Assembly: GCA_946542925.1 (NCBI GenBank)
Contig: CAMNLA010000021.1
Span: forward strand, 1-64,000
From: UBA4363 sp002393965
GTDB lineage: Bacteria > Bacteroidota > Bacteroidia > Bacteroidales > Paludibacteraceae
Direction: 5' to 3'
Length of the DNA: 64,000 nucleotides
Positions 31,822-41,505 of the stretch are shown here, one piece after another. Made by a program: the position numbers and the translations under genes. The notes beneath the pieces were generated by a model, which was not told where the DNA came from, ran no database searches, and saw only the letters and a program-made list of their open reading frames with translations. Numbering within the stretch: position 1 is the stretch's first letter; each line of letters starts with the position of its first letter.

Positions 31822-34443
31822 ATGCCGACAGAGAATTCAAAAAAGAAAGTAGAGAAGAGGAGTGGAGCATCGAAATGGGAAACGTTTAAACGAATCGTGA
31901 CGGATCCCCGTACACGTATGGCATTCGGTGCTGTCTTGATTTTTATTACTCTGTATCTGACACTGGCTTTCGTATCTTATTTCTTTACATGTGAGGCGGA
32001 CTATTCGATTGTCAGCCAATATGATAGTTTCTTTGATTATCTCTTGGCTGGTTCGGCAAGAAATAATGTTCAAAACTGGACAGGATCGATGGGGGCATAT
32101 ATCTCCTACCGTATCATTTATAAAGGATTCGGAGCAGCATCGTTCTTTTTGTTGGGCTTAGTGCTGCTGGCTGGTGTCAGGTTGTTGACGACGAGAATTT
32201 CTTCTACTTGGAAGTATGTCTCCATGTTGTTGATTATGCTTTTTTGGTTTTCGACTGCCATTAGTTTTTTCTTTTTTGGTCTCTACAAGGATGGCTACTA
32301 TAACTTCGGTGGACAAGTTGGACACCGTATCAGTACAGTCATGGAAAAGAACGTAGGCTCTGTAGGTGCTTTCCTGCTCCTACTACTCGTTTTTGTACTA
32401 TTCCTCATTTTCTTTCATCAAGATACCTTACCAGCTTTGAAACGTTTGTCCATCAAGGCAGGCACATGGCTGAAATCTCTGTTTGCAAGAAGTCGTCAGG
32501 AACTATTAGAAGAGGGAAATGAAGAGGAACTTAAGACAGAGGAATCTGAGAACATGCTTGTCACTGATGCAGAAGAGCAGAAAGACGAGAAGAATTTAGA
32601 AACACTAGATCGACGAGAGCTTGAATCCTCCCCATTAAACGTAGAAGGCAATGGAAACTGGGAGGTATATCCTGCGGAAAAAGAAATAACCCATACGGAA
32701 CCAATCGACGATTTGACAGAGTCAGAACGGGAAGATGAGTCATCTGGATGGACTATCAGTGACGATGAAAATGATTCACCGCAAAATGAACTTCATATTT
32801 CGGATGAAGATGGTCCGGAGATGGTAATCAATACTCCACAAACAGAAGAGGCAACAGACCTTGGACTCATTGAAAATGACACATATGATGCTTCTGGACT
32901 CGGAGAGTACGATCCGAAACTGGATCTAAGCCGATACATGACACCTCCGATGAGTCTCTTGAAGGACTATGGTAACGGACAACCAGCTGTCGATGTGAAC
33001 GAACAGAATGCGAATAAAAACCGCATCATTACGACGCTTAGCAATTATGGAATAGAAATCGTCAGCATTAATGCAACGGTTGGACCGACCATTACATTAT
33101 ATGAAATTGTGCCGAAAGCAGGTACACGTATATCAAAGATTAAAAATCTTGAAAGCGAAATCATGCTGAGCCTGGCGGCTATCGGCATACGCATTATCGC
33201 ACCAATTCCGGGAAAGGGTACCATCGGAATCGAGGTGCCGAACGAACACCCACAGACGGTCTCGATGCTTTCTGTATTGAACTCCAAACGATTCCAAGAT
33301 GCTCAGCAGAAATACAAGCTGCCGGTGGCGATAGGTAAAACGATTACCAACGAGGTGTTTACCTTCGACTTGACTAAAACTCCTCATGTGTTGGTCGCAG
33401 GTGCGACAGGACAAGGAAAATCGGTCGGATTGAATGCGATTATTACGAGCCTGCTGTATAGCATGCATCCTGCCTATTTGAAATTTGTCTTGGTTGATCC
33501 GAAAAAGGTGGAATTTTCTATCTACAATAAGATAGAACGTCATTTCCTTGCCAAGATGTCAGGAGGTGAGGAGGCAATCATTACGGATGTCACAAAGGTG
33601 GTACAAACACTGAATTCGCTGACCAAGGAAATGGATGAGCGTTACGATCTTCTGAAGAAGGCAGGTGTGCGTACAATAGCGGAATACAACGATAAGTTCA
33701 TACATCGCAAATTGAATCCGGAGAAAGGACATCGATTCCTGCCATATATCGTAGTAGTTATTGATGAATTTGGTGACTTGATTATGGTGGCAGGAAAAGA
33801 AGTGGAACTACCGATTGCTCGTATTGCCCAATTAGCACGTGCCATTGGTATCCATATGATCCTCGCTACACAACGACCATCGACCAACATCATCACGGGT
33901 ATTATTAAGGCAAATTTCCCGACACGTATTGCTTTTCGCGTTTCGTCTATGGTGGATTCGAGAACTATTTTGGATGCTTCGGGTGCACAACACCTTATTG
34001 GACGAGGAGATTTGTTGTTTTCGAAAGACGGCGAGACGAGTCGAGTACAGTGTGCGTTCGTCGATACTCCTGAAGTGGAGGAAATAGTTGATTATATCGG
34101 TTCGCAACAGGGATATCCAACGGCATTTGAACTGCCGGAATGCGATCCAGATGCAGGTTCGAACATAGGAGGGGGAAGTGGTGGCTCCTCGGGTGCTGAC
34201 TTCGATCCGCATGAGCGAGATTCTATGTTCGTGGAGGCAGCTCGTCTGATTGTACAGACACAACAAGGTTCGACGTCCAATATACAGCGAAAGTTCTCTA
34301 TCGGATACAACCGTGCTGGACGTATCATGGATCAATTGGAGGCAGCTGGCATTGTGGGGCCATTCGAAGGAAGCAAGGCACGACAGGTTTTAGTTCCAGA
34401 TGAGATTACTTTGGAACAAAAATTGAATTCAATGATTCAGTAA
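31822..34443 (+). CDS. ftsK: FtsK/SpoIIIE DNA translocase
   Basis: An 873-residue cell-division DNA pump. Four membrane helices lie within residues about 30-210. An acidic, low-complexity linker (about 230-375) follows. The RecA-like motor has Walker A GATGQGKS near residue 528 and Walker B VVVIDEFGDL near 645. A winged-helix gamma domain (last about 65 residues, TSNIQRKFSIGYNRAGRIMD) reads chromosome-orienting sites. It clears the chromosome terminus from the closing septum. It precedes the lolA-like and trxB genes, an order I know from other Bacteroidales. Confidence 0.96.
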   Translation: MPTENSKKKVEKRSGASKWETFKRIVTDPRTRMAFGAVLIFITLYLTLAFVSYFFTCEADYSIVSQYDSFFDYLLAGSARNNVQNWTGSMGAYISYRIIYKGFGAASFFLLGLVLLAGVRLLTTRISSTWKYVSMLLIMLFWFSTAISFFFFGLYKDGYYNFGGQVGHRISTVMEKNVGSVGAFLLLLLVFVLFLIFFHQDTLPALKRLSIKAGTWLKSLFARSRQELLEEGNEEELKTEESENMLVTDAEEQKDEKNLETLDRRELESSPLNVEGNGNWEVYPAEKEITHTEPIDDLTESEREDESSGWTISDDENDSPQNELHISDEDGPEMVINTPQTEEATDLGLIENDTYDASGLGEYDPKLDLSRYMTPPMSLLKDYGNGQPAVDVNEQNANKNRIITTLSNYGIEIVSINATVGPTITLYEIVPKAGTRISKIKNLESEIMLSLAAIGIRIIAPIPGKGTIGIEVPNEHPQTVSMLSVLNSKRFQDAQQKYKLPVAIGKTITNEVFTFDLTKTPHVLVAGATGQGKSVGLNAIITSLLYSMHPAYLKFVLVDPKKVEFSIYNKIERHFLAKMSGGEEAIITDVTKVVQTLNSLTKEMDERYDLLKKAGVRTIAEYNDKFIHRKLNPEKGHRFLPYIVVVIDEFGDLIMVAGKEVELPIARIAQLARAIGIHMILATQRPSTNIITGIIKANFPTRIAFRVSSMVDSRTILDASGAQHLIGRGDLLFSKDGETSRVQCAFVDTPEVEEIVDYIGSQQGYPTAFELPECDPDAGSNIGGGSGGSSGADFDPHERDSMFVEAARLIVQTQQGSTSNIQRKFSIGYNRAGRIMDQLEAAGIVGPFEGSKARQVLVPDEITLEQKLNSMIQ

Positions 34444-34576
34444 GACCATTTATTTATTCCCTTCAAGTCTTGTGATCATTGTTCATTACAACGAAAGAGA
34501 GGAAGAAAACCGTCTTTCGCATGTTTGAGTAGAAGAAAAGACGCTTAAATCAAAAAACATCAGATAAATAAAGAGG

Positions 34577-35290
34577 ATGAGAAAGATATTTACTATTCTG
34601 ATAGGAATCGTAACAGGTGTGCTACTGCTAATTCCTGTTTCTGCACAAAAAGGAAAAATGCTTCCACATGGTAAGGTTGTGACATTGAAGAAGTCGGATA
34701 TCCCGTCGCAGACGGATCCGAAAGCAAAGTCCATTCTGGATAAGGCGGCTGCAAAATACAACAACAGTCCAGTTCAGGTATTTTTTCAGATCAACGTGAC
34801 TGATACGAAAAGCGGTAAAAAAGATTCTTTCAAAGGAGATGTGGTGATGAACGGTAAAAAGTTCAGAATCACGACACCTTCTGCTCAGACTTACTATGAT
34901 GGTAGGAATGAATATGTTTATGTGGCGAAAAACAACGAGGTGAGCATCAGCATGCCGACTCCAAAGGAACTGCAGGAAGTGAATCCTGCCTATTTAATGT
35001 CAAGTTATACGGTTCATGCAACTGTGCAATTTAGTTTGGATAACAAGACAAGCGATTCTTATTATACTATCGATGTTTTCCCAGATTATTCCCTGCGCAA
35101 AGATTATTATAAGTCAATTGTGCAGATTGACCGCAAGACTTTTCACGTGAAAAGTATCAAAGTCTTGAACAAGAATGGAGTTCATACCTTGTTCACGGCT
35201 TTGAGTACAAAACGTAAGTCTCTGAACGATGCATTCTTTGTGTTCTACCCAAAGGCACATCCTGGAGTGGTTGTCAATGATTTGCGCTAA
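34577..35290 (+). CDS. LolA-like periplasmic outer-membrane lipoprotein carrier
   Basis: A 237-residue protein with a signal peptide (1-23, ending VSA-Q). It has a LolA-type half-barrel pattern: KAKSILDKAAAKYNN, FKGDVVMNGKKFRITTPSAQ and TYYDGRNEYVYV, similar to LolA's 'GxFxxxxPxxxxxDGxxxWxY' progression. LolA carries lipoproteins from the inner to the outer membrane; Bacteroidota homologues are divergent and lack an evident LolB. It follows ftsK by 133 bases and precedes trxB by 33. The family assignment is moderately certain, the function is inferred. Confidence 0.75.
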   Translation: MRKIFTILIGIVTGVLLLIPVSAQKGKMLPHGKVVTLKKSDIPSQTDPKAKSILDKAAAKYNNSPVQVFFQINVTDTKSGKKDSFKGDVVMNGKKFRITTPSAQTYYDGRNEYVYVAKNNEVSISMPTPKELQEVNPAYLMSSYTVHATVQFSLDNKTSDSYYTIDVFPDYSLRKDYYKSIVQIDRKTFHVKSIKVLNKNGVHTLFTALSTKRKSLNDAFFVFYPKAHPGVVVNDLR

Positions 35291-35323
35291 GGATAAAAAA
35301 GGTTAATCGATAGAAATTATAGA

Positions 35324-36259
35324 ATGGAAAGAGTTAAGTGTCTGATTATCGGTTCGGGACCTGCTGGCTACACGGCAGGCATTTACGCGGCACGGGCAAA
35401 TCTTCATCCTGTTTTGTATGAGGGTTTGCAAGTGGGTGGGCAGTTGACGACTACTACCGTTATTGAGAATTATCCAGGTTATCCAGAAGGAATAGATGCA
35501 AACGAGATGATGGAACAGCTTCGAAGCCAGGCATTGCGTTTCGGTACCGATATACGTTCTGGTTCTGTTTCGTCTGTTGACTTACACACACGTCCTTTCC
35601 GGTTGATTATAGATGGAAAAGAGGAACTGGAAGCGGATTCTCTAATCATAGCTACAGGAGCTACTGCTCGTTATTTAGGTCTGGATGACGAACAGAAATA
35701 TAGAGGAAAGGGAGTGTCGGTCTGTGCTACGTGTGACGGCTTCTTTTTTCGCAAGAAGAAGGTTGCAGTGGTCGGTGGTGGCGATACAGCATGCGAGGAG
35801 GCTCTGTATCTGAGTCAATTGTGTGAGAAGGTCTATTTGATTGTACGGAAGAATTATCTCCGAGCCAGTGATATTATGAAGAAACGAGTAGCAGAAAAAG
35901 ATAATATTGAAGTTCTTTTCGAATATAATACTACGGGATTGTTCGGAGAACAGAAACTGGAGGGTGCTCATTTGGTATACAAGAAAGGAGAGAAGGATGA
36001 GGAAAATAGAGATCTTCCTATTGATGGATTCTTTCTTGCAATAGGACATACTCCTAATACTTCTTTATTTAAAGGACAGATCGAATTGGACGAAAATGGG
36101 TACATCGTTACAGATGGAATTACAACACTGACTTCCGTGGAAGGAGTATTCGCCGCTGGTGATGTTGCTGATCCGCGTTACCAGCAGGCTATTACGGCTG
36201 CCGCCAGCGGATGCAAGGCAGCGATTGATGCCGAACAATTTTTGAATAACATAAATTAA
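35324..36259 (+). CDS. trxB: Thioredoxin reductase
   Basis: A 311-residue FAD/NADPH enzyme reducing thioredoxin. FAD-binding GSGPAGYTAGIYAAR (10-24), redox-active C134-A-T-C137 followed by DGFF, and NADPH-binding VVGGGDTACEEALYL (about 149-163) are intact; the C-terminal FAD motif GVFAAGDVAD is also present. Standard low-molecular-weight form. It is the last gene of the ftsK-lolA-trxB run. Confidence 0.96.
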   Translation: MERVKCLIIGSGPAGYTAGIYAARANLHPVLYEGLQVGGQLTTTTVIENYPGYPEGIDANEMMEQLRSQALRFGTDIRSGSVSSVDLHTRPFRLIIDGKEELEADSLIIATGATARYLGLDDEQKYRGKGVSVCATCDGFFFRKKKVAVVGGGDTACEEALYLSQLCEKVYLIVRKNYLRASDIMKKRVAEKDNIEVLFEYNTTGLFGEQKLEGAHLVYKKGEKDEENRDLPIDGFFLAIGHTPNTSLFKGQIELDENGYIVTDGITTLTSVEGVFAAGDVADPRYQQAITAAASGCKAAIDAEQFLNNIN

Positions 36260-36260
36260 G

Positions 36261-36290
36261 AAAAAAAGGGCAAAGATTTCTCTGCCCTTG
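36261..36290. terminator. Hairpin after trxB
   Basis: AAGGGCA (36266-36272) pairs with TGCCCTT (36283-36289), with inner AGA/TCT pairing. The poly-A/T tract is on the left, so termination would be strongest for minus-strand transcripts. The rest of the gap to 36422 shows nothing clear. Confidence 0.55.
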
Positions 36291-36422
36291 TGTTGATAGC
36301 ATCAAGCTCTGGAACTATACTATCGTGCAACCTACCTGTTCCTCCCACGCTAAACCAGACGGGTGAGCCCTCAGTTGCCCCACATCATAAAGTTGACACG
36401 ACAAAAATAACAAAATAATGAA

Positions 36423-36830
36423 ATGATGAGAAATGCATTTATGAAGAAACTGCTTGTGATGGGTTGTGTTTCTTTTTCTTTCGTCCTTTCTTCCTGCGGA
36501 TCGGAAAACGATGCAAGTAAGATTTTAAAGATACGTGAACGCTTTTCGTTAACAGCTTTGAATGCCTGTGAAGATGATACATTGACAAAATCTGAATGCG
36601 AAGTACTGATTAACCAGACCTTGCCAGTCATGAAACTTCGGTATCAATACAGAAATGATACAGCTGGACTTCAGGAGGTCTTGCGAGAAGTACGAGAAAG
36701 AGAAACAAATAACCAACGAAATATTTACCGCAAGGCAGAAGAAGCTTTGCAGGAAACCACAGGGGAGTTCTATCAGGGACATGTCTGGAATATTGCGCAG
36801 GAATATGAACGAATAGATCAGAAAAATTAG
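36423..36830 (+). CDS. Small lipoprotein of unknown function
   Basis: A 135-residue protein. A type II signal peptide ends with lipobox VLSSC (Cys25 if the first ATG is used; an in-frame ATG at 36441 would shorten the n-region). The mature part is helical and charged, about 110 residues, with no family I recognise. Attachment to the outer or inner membrane is expected. It stands alone between trxB and tRNA-Arg. Confidence 0.68.
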   Translation: MMRNAFMKKLLVMGCVSFSFVLSSCGSENDASKILKIRERFSLTALNACEDDTLTKSECEVLINQTLPVMKLRYQYRNDTAGLQEVLREVRERETNNQRNIYRKAEEALQETTGEFYQGHVWNIAQEYERIDQKN

Positions 36831-36889
36831 GATAAAAGCAAGAGATAATATTTTTTTTCCCTTGTATGATTTAAAAAGAAAGAAAAGTC

Positions 36890-36920
36890 TTTGCAGAAAA
36901 AAAAATAAATGCTATTTTTG
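36890..36920 (+). promoter_or_regulatory. Promoter of tRNA-Arg
   Basis: TTTG (36890-36893) and TATTTTTG (36913-36920) with a 19-base spacer, 25 bases before the tRNA: one of the best consensus matches in the window. Confidence 0.7.
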
Positions 36921-36945
36921 CACCGCTTTTGGAAATGAAAAGTAC

Positions 36946-37019
36946 GGCTCGCTAGCTCAACTGAATAGAGTACTTGACTACGGATCAAGAGGTTATAGGT
37001 TTGAATCCTATGCGAGTCA
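36946..37019 (+). tRNA. tRNA-Arg (anticodon ACG)
   Basis: A 74-base cloverleaf. Acceptor GGCTCGC pairs with GCGAGTC (one G-T wobble), discriminator A; anticodon stem CTTGA/TCAAG around loop CTACGGA; T-arm ATAGG/CCTAT. ACG is normally edited to ICG by TadA. No encoded CCA. Confidence 0.96.
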
Positions 37020-37021
37020 CG

Positions 37022-37057
37022 AATCGGTCACCGCGTAAGTGTTGACCGATTTTTTTT
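37022..37057 (+). terminator. Terminator of tRNA-Arg
   Basis: AATCGGTCA (37022-37030) pairs with TGACCGATT (37043-37051), followed by an eight-base T-run. Confidence 0.88.
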
Positions 37058-37080
37058 ATTAAAAGTATTAGTATAATTAG

Positions 37081-37857
37081 ATGGATTGGCAATATCTTAT
37101 TAGTGTTTGTGTCGGTTTGCTGGCAGGAATTCTCTCCGGATTATTTGGAATAGGAGGCGGTATCGTGATGGTTCCTATGCTTGTTGCCGTGTTTGGATGG
37201 CCTCTGTTACAGGCGAATGCTGCATCTCTTGCTGCTATGTTATTACCCGTTGGAATATTCGGCGTTTGGGTTTATTGGAAAGCGGGTATGGTTAGCCTGC
37301 GTAATAGTCTTTGGATTGCTTGTGGCTTGTTCGTCGGCTCGTTTGGCGGAGCGGAATTGGCCATGAACGTAAATGTCCATCTGCTATCCAAACTCTATGC
37401 TGCTTTTTTGTTTTATGTTGCAATGGAATACCTGGGAGTTCCAAATCTTCTGTTACGTCAAAAGAAGAAGGAAGAAAATAGAGAGAAAGAACTCCAACCA
37501 TTTTGGCATCTTCTGCTACTTGGAGTAGGAGCTGGAATTATAGCAGGTCTGTTCGGTAAAGGCGGTGGTGTTGTCATTGTTCCAGTTCTTGTAAAATTAT
37601 TCCGATACGACCCCAAGGTTGCAGCCGCAACATCTCTTGCCGCATTGCAACTTCCGGTTGGACTTCCAAGTGTTTTGGTCTATTACGAGGGAGGATATCT
37701 ACAAATTGTCCCTGCTGTCCTAATGGCTGTTGGTATTCTGATAGGAGCTTTGTTCGGTTCGAAAATAGCAGTTGGTTTGCCTTCGAAATATTTCAAGATG
37801 TTGTATGCCGTCTTTCTCATAGCTGTGGCTGTATTCATGGCGCTACGTGATAATTGA
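37081..37857 (+). CDS. TSUP (TauE/SafE) family permease
   Basis: A 258-residue membrane protein with about eight helices in two repeats. Each repeat begins with the family's Gly-rich motif: GLLAGILSGLFGIGGGIVMVP (about 13-33) and GAGIIAGLFGKGGGVVIVPV (about 150-169). TauE/SafE proteins export sulfite, sulfoacetate or other organosulfur anions, or act as anion importers; the substrate here is unknown. It is followed, overlapping by frame only, by a TPR gene with its own promoter-like box. Confidence 0.9.
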   Translation: MDWQYLISVCVGLLAGILSGLFGIGGGIVMVPMLVAVFGWPLLQANAASLAAMLLPVGIFGVWVYWKAGMVSLRNSLWIACGLFVGSFGGAELAMNVNVHLLSKLYAAFLFYVAMEYLGVPNLLLRQKKKEENREKELQPFWHLLLLGVGAGIIAGLFGKGGGVVIVPVLVKLFRYDPKVAAATSLAALQLPVGLPSVLVYYEGGYLQIVPAVLMAVGILIGALFGSKIAVGLPSKYFKMLYAVFLIAVAVFMALRDN

Positions 37858-37866
37858 AAAAATAAC

Positions 37867-37874
37867 TACATTTG
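37867..37874 (+). promoter_or_regulatory. TACATTTG -7 box before the first TPR gene
   Basis: A TAnnTTTG match between the permease stop (37857) and the chosen ATG at 37901. It makes the earlier in-frame starts at 37847 and 37877 unlikely. Confidence 0.4.
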
Positions 37875-37900
37875 TCATGTCTGCATATAATCATACATTT

Positions 37901-38806
37901 ATGTATAGAATCATTGTATTATTGGTGATGGGAATAGTGTCTTTATGTTCTTATGCTTTATCATATGAGGCAAATGTGGAAACAGAAGATACGACGACAT
38001 TAGGAATTGAAAACATGATACGAGAGACGGTGGCGAAAAGATATGATCGTGTGATGATGAAAGCATTGAAAAAAGGTAGCAAGGGAGATTTGGATAAGGC
38101 AATAAGTTTGATCAATAAAGCTATTGATATGGATTCATCCAATGCGGAAGGATATTATAATCGTGCCTATGCTTATCTGTTACGAAACGAGACAAAAAAA
38201 GCAATCGAAGATCTTTCACAGGCAATTCGATTGGACTCGGCATATACAGATGCTTATTTGACACGTGGACTCGCATATGCAGATTTAGGCAGTGATAGTC
38301 TTGCTATCACAGATTTTACAAAAGCAATAGAACTGGATTCTCTCTTTGCTCCTGCCTATTATCACAGAGGCGTGTCTAATTATTTTCAACATAATCTGAA
38401 ACAAGCGAAATGTGATTTCTCAAAGGCCATAGAGTGTGACACCCTCTATGCAGAGGCTTATTATAATAGGGCTCAGATTCAGAGCAAGGAAGGAAATATG
38501 AAAGAAGCAATTGCCGATTATTCTGCGGCGATAAATGCGGATCCGTATGATGCAGAGTATTATGTAAACCGTGGCAATGTGCTGTATGCTCAAAAAGAAT
38601 ACCGATTGTCTATTGGAGACTACAATCGAGCTATACACGTGGAGCCAGAGATGGCTTTGGCATATGTCAACCGTGGCAATGCCTATTATATGATAAAGGA
38701 TAAGATGAATGCGTGTAGGGATTGGAACAAGGCTTTGGAGTTAGGGTATAAATACAATACGAAGGATCGCCGCTTTGTTCGTCAAACTTGTCCATCTACG
38801 AAATAA
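37901..38806 (+). CDS. Exported TPR-repeat protein
   Basis: A 301-residue protein with a signal-type N-terminus (MYRIIVLLVMGIVSLCSYAL) followed by about seven consecutive 34-residue tetratricopeptide repeats, each of the form A-x-x-YYNRAxAY...A-I-x-D-x-x-A-I-x-x-D. Typical repeats are AEGYYNRAYAYLLRNETKKA and AEYYVNRGNVLYAQKEY. The C-terminal ACRDWNKALELGYKY is a common cap in Bacteroidota TPR proteins. TPR arrays are protein-protein scaffolds; export suggests an envelope role. A second TPR gene follows after 12 bases, probably cotranscribed. Confidence 0.85.
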   Translation: MYRIIVLLVMGIVSLCSYALSYEANVETEDTTTLGIENMIRETVAKRYDRVMMKALKKGSKGDLDKAISLINKAIDMDSSNAEGYYNRAYAYLLRNETKKAIEDLSQAIRLDSAYTDAYLTRGLAYADLGSDSLAITDFTKAIELDSLFAPAYYHRGVSNYFQHNLKQAKCDFSKAIECDTLYAEAYYNRAQIQSKEGNMKEAIADYSAAINADPYDAEYYVNRGNVLYAQKEYRLSIGDYNRAIHVEPEMALAYVNRGNAYYMIKDKMNACRDWNKALELGYKYNTKDRRFVRQTCPSTK

Positions 38807-38818
38807 TATACATTGATT

Positions 38819-39415
38819 ATGTCGATAATAAGGAAGATAGCAAAGACTTTGGGAAGGAAGAGTACTTTATTTAATTGGAATGAACAGATTAGAATACGAA
38901 TATTTCTGTTTTTTGCAGTTTTTCCTTTTGTTTCAGGATTGGGGCAGAATACACCTGAAGAGTTTATCAAAAAAGGAAAATTCCATCAAGAATATGGACA
39001 ATGGTCAGATGCAATAAAAGACTATTCAGATGCACTTGCCTTGAATCCGAACTTTGTCCCAGCATATATAGAAAGAGCATTGGTAAAACAGATAAAGGGA
39101 GAATTACGAGAAGCTGTATTGGATTTGGACTTGGCTCTTGCACTTGACACGGCAAACCTCCGTGCATTAAATGCTCGTGGCGCACTGCATTATGACTTGG
39201 GTAATTACAACACTTCGTTGAAAGATTTGAACCACGCATTAAAAATACATCCCAATTACGTCAATGCCCTGCTGAATCGAGGTAAAGTCTTAGAAAAACT
39301 GGGAGAGAAAGATGCTGCATGCAGAGATTTTATGCAGGTGGAATTATTGGGGGATAGACGAGGCTTGAAATATCGTCGCCAGTATTGTCAGACGGATGAG
39401 AGAAGAAAGGAGTGA
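38819..39415 (+). CDS. Second exported TPR-repeat protein
   Basis: A 198-residue protein. A basic N-terminus is followed by a hydrophobic segment (about 27-43), acting as membrane anchor or uncleaved signal, and four TPR units (for example QWSDAIKDYSDALALNPNFV and YNTSLKDLNHALKIHPNYV). The cap EKDAACRDFMQVELLGDRRG resembles that of the upstream TPR protein, so the pair may have arisen by duplication. ATG at 38819 is preferred to an upstream TTG at 38813. topB starts 19 bases downstream. Confidence 0.83.
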   Translation: MSIIRKIAKTLGRKSTLFNWNEQIRIRIFLFFAVFPFVSGLGQNTPEEFIKKGKFHQEYGQWSDAIKDYSDALALNPNFVPAYIERALVKQIKGELREAVLDLDLALALDTANLRALNARGALHYDLGNYNTSLKDLNHALKIHPNYVNALLNRGKVLEKLGEKDAACRDFMQVELLGDRRGLKYRRQYCQTDERRKE

Positions 39416-39434
39416 ATAATTCAGCATAAAGAAG

Positions 39435-41444
39435 ATGATTGTATGTATCGCTGAAAAGCCAAGTGTCGCACAGGATATTGCGCGGATAATCGGTGCAACA
39501 CAACGCAAAGAAGGCTATTATGAAGGAAACGGATATCAAGTTACATGGACGTTTGGACATTTGTGTGAACTGAAAGAACCACATGAATATAAAACTGAAT
39601 GGAAACGTTGGTCAGAAGGAGTTCTTCCGATGATACCGGAACGCTTCGGGATTAAATTGAAAAATGATAGGGGAATAGAGAAACAGTTTCGAATCATTGA
39701 ACAGCTCTATCGTCATGCGGATGGTATCGTTAACTGTGGTGATGCGGGGCAGGAGGGAGAACTGATCCAACGTTGGGTTATGCAAAAGGCTGGTGTAAAA
39801 TGCCCTGTTCAACGATTATGGATATCCTCTTTGACAGAAGAAGCAATACGAAATGGTTTCGAGCATTTAAAACCACAGACAGAATTTCAACATCTTTATG
39901 AGGCAGGATTATGTCGGGCAATTGGAGATTGGCTGTTAGGTATCAATGCAACTCGTTTATATACATTGCGGTTCGGTCAAAATAAAAGTGTACTTTCAAT
40001 AGGTAGGGTTCAGACTCCGACATTGGCAATGATTGTGAAGAGACAACTTGAGATAAAGAATTTCAAGCCAGAACCTTTTTGGGAACTGAAGACCCAATAT
40101 AGGGATACTACCTTTTCTGCAATAAGAGGACGTTTCTCTCAAAAAGAAGAAGGAGAGGATTTTCTGAAAAAAATAATAGGCGAAGAATTGGTTGTGACGG
40201 ATATATCAATAAAGAAAGGATTTGAATCATCTCCTCGACTCTATGATTTAACGGGTTTGCAGGTAGATTGCAATAAGAAGTTCGGCTTCTCGGCAGAGGA
40301 AACGCTCCGATTGATTCAGTCGCTATATGAGAAGAAGGTGACAACCTATCCTCGTGTTGATACAACTTATTTATCAGATGATATCTATCCGAAGGTGCCT
40401 ACCATTATGAACGGAATGCGAAACTATCATCCGTTTATGGACCCTCTGAAAGGAAAAAAACTTCCTAAGAGTAAAAAAGTATTCGATAATTCGAAAGTGA
40501 CTGACCATCATGCCATTATTCCAACAGGTGTGGAGAATTCCACTTTGACTGAAAACGAACGAAAAATATATGATCTCGTGGCACGCCGTTTCATTGCAGC
40601 CTTCTATCCGGATTGTAAGATATCGACAACTACGGTATTGGCATCTATATCAGATGTCGAGTTTAAGGCGACAGGAAAGCAGATTCTTTCTTCAGGATGG
40701 CGTGCAGTTTATGAGTCAGATACTGCTTTAGAAACAGATACAGAGAGATATGAGGAAAAGGTATTACCTAATTTTGAAAAAGGAGAGCGTGGCCCGCATG
40801 CTCCAGAACTGGTTGAACGGATGACGACACCTCCTAAGCCTTATACCGAAGCAACTCTTCTGCGCGCAATGGAAACGGCAGGAAAATCAATTAAGAAAGA
40901 GGAATTGCGTGAGGTGATGAAGGAAAATGGAATAGGACGGCCGTCAACTCGAGCAGCTATTATAGAGACTTTGTATAGAAGACGTTATATACGTAAGGAG
41001 CGGAAGAGTATTTCTGCTACTCAGATGGGCATCGATTTAATAGAAACAATTCAGGATGACTTGCTTAAATCTCCTGAACTGACTGGTCAATGGGAAAAAA
41101 AGTTGCGTGAAATAGAAAGAGGAACCTATTCAGCTACACAATTCTTGAATGATCTCAAGCAGATGGTACAACAGGTTGTTGTTAATGGACGAAACACATC
41201 GTATCGAATATTGACAATAGAAGAACAGAATAGGCTAGAAAAGAAAGAAGAGTCCTCTTTATCTAGTCGTAAGAGAAAAAAAAGTGACCCCCAAAAGGAG
41301 AAGTCCAAGAAGAAGATGAAGATTGATGATAACTGGATTGGACAGACTTGTCCCAAATGTGGAAAAGGGAAAATACTGAAAGGACATTTCGCCTATGGTT
41401 GTTCGGAATGGAAGAATGGATGTGATTGGAGAGCAAAGTTCTAA
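39435..41444 (+). CDS. topB: DNA topoisomerase III (type IA)
   Basis: A 669-residue type IA topoisomerase. The Toprim domain starts MIVCIAEKPSVAQDIARIIG and has VNCGDAGQEGELIQRW (acidic Mg site, about 96-111). The catalytic tyrosine lies in TTYPRVDTTYLSDD (Tyr about 305). GRPSTRAAIIETLYRRRYI is the usual central motif. The C-terminus ends in a basic Lys-rich linker and one zinc-ribbon (CPKCGKG...GCSEWKNGCDW). It relaxes negative supercoils and decatenates DNA, probably with RecQ-like helicases. The stop codon lies inside a perfect hairpin (41443-41485). Confidence 0.96.
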   Translation: MIVCIAEKPSVAQDIARIIGATQRKEGYYEGNGYQVTWTFGHLCELKEPHEYKTEWKRWSEGVLPMIPERFGIKLKNDRGIEKQFRIIEQLYRHADGIVNCGDAGQEGELIQRWVMQKAGVKCPVQRLWISSLTEEAIRNGFEHLKPQTEFQHLYEAGLCRAIGDWLLGINATRLYTLRFGQNKSVLSIGRVQTPTLAMIVKRQLEIKNFKPEPFWELKTQYRDTTFSAIRGRFSQKEEGEDFLKKIIGEELVVTDISIKKGFESSPRLYDLTGLQVDCNKKFGFSAEETLRLIQSLYEKKVTTYPRVDTTYLSDDIYPKVPTIMNGMRNYHPFMDPLKGKKLPKSKKVFDNSKVTDHHAIIPTGVENSTLTENERKIYDLVARRFIAAFYPDCKISTTTVLASISDVEFKATGKQILSSGWRAVYESDTALETDTERYEEKVLPNFEKGERGPHAPELVERMTTPPKPYTEATLLRAMETAGKSIKKEELREVMKENGIGRPSTRAAIIETLYRRRYIRKERKSISATQMGIDLIETIQDDLLKSPELTGQWEKKLREIERGTYSATQFLNDLKQMVQQVVVNGRNTSYRILTIEEQNRLEKKEESSLSSRKRKKSDPQKEKSKKKMKIDDNWIGQTCPKCGKGKILKGHFAYGCSEWKNGCDWRAKF

Positions 41445-41485
41445 AAATCAGACTGGACACAATAATTGTGTCCAGTCTGATTTTT
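41443..41485. terminator. Perfect 21-bp hairpin terminator of topB and the flavodiiron gene
   Basis: AAAAATCAGACTGGACACAA (plus T) at 41443-41463 is the exact reverse complement of 41465-41485, with a single central A. It overlaps the topB stop codon (41442-41444), and its A/T-rich ends provide T-tracts on both strands. Confidence 0.92.
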
Positions 41486-41505
41486 AGAGAAAACTTATAT
41501 TTGGA

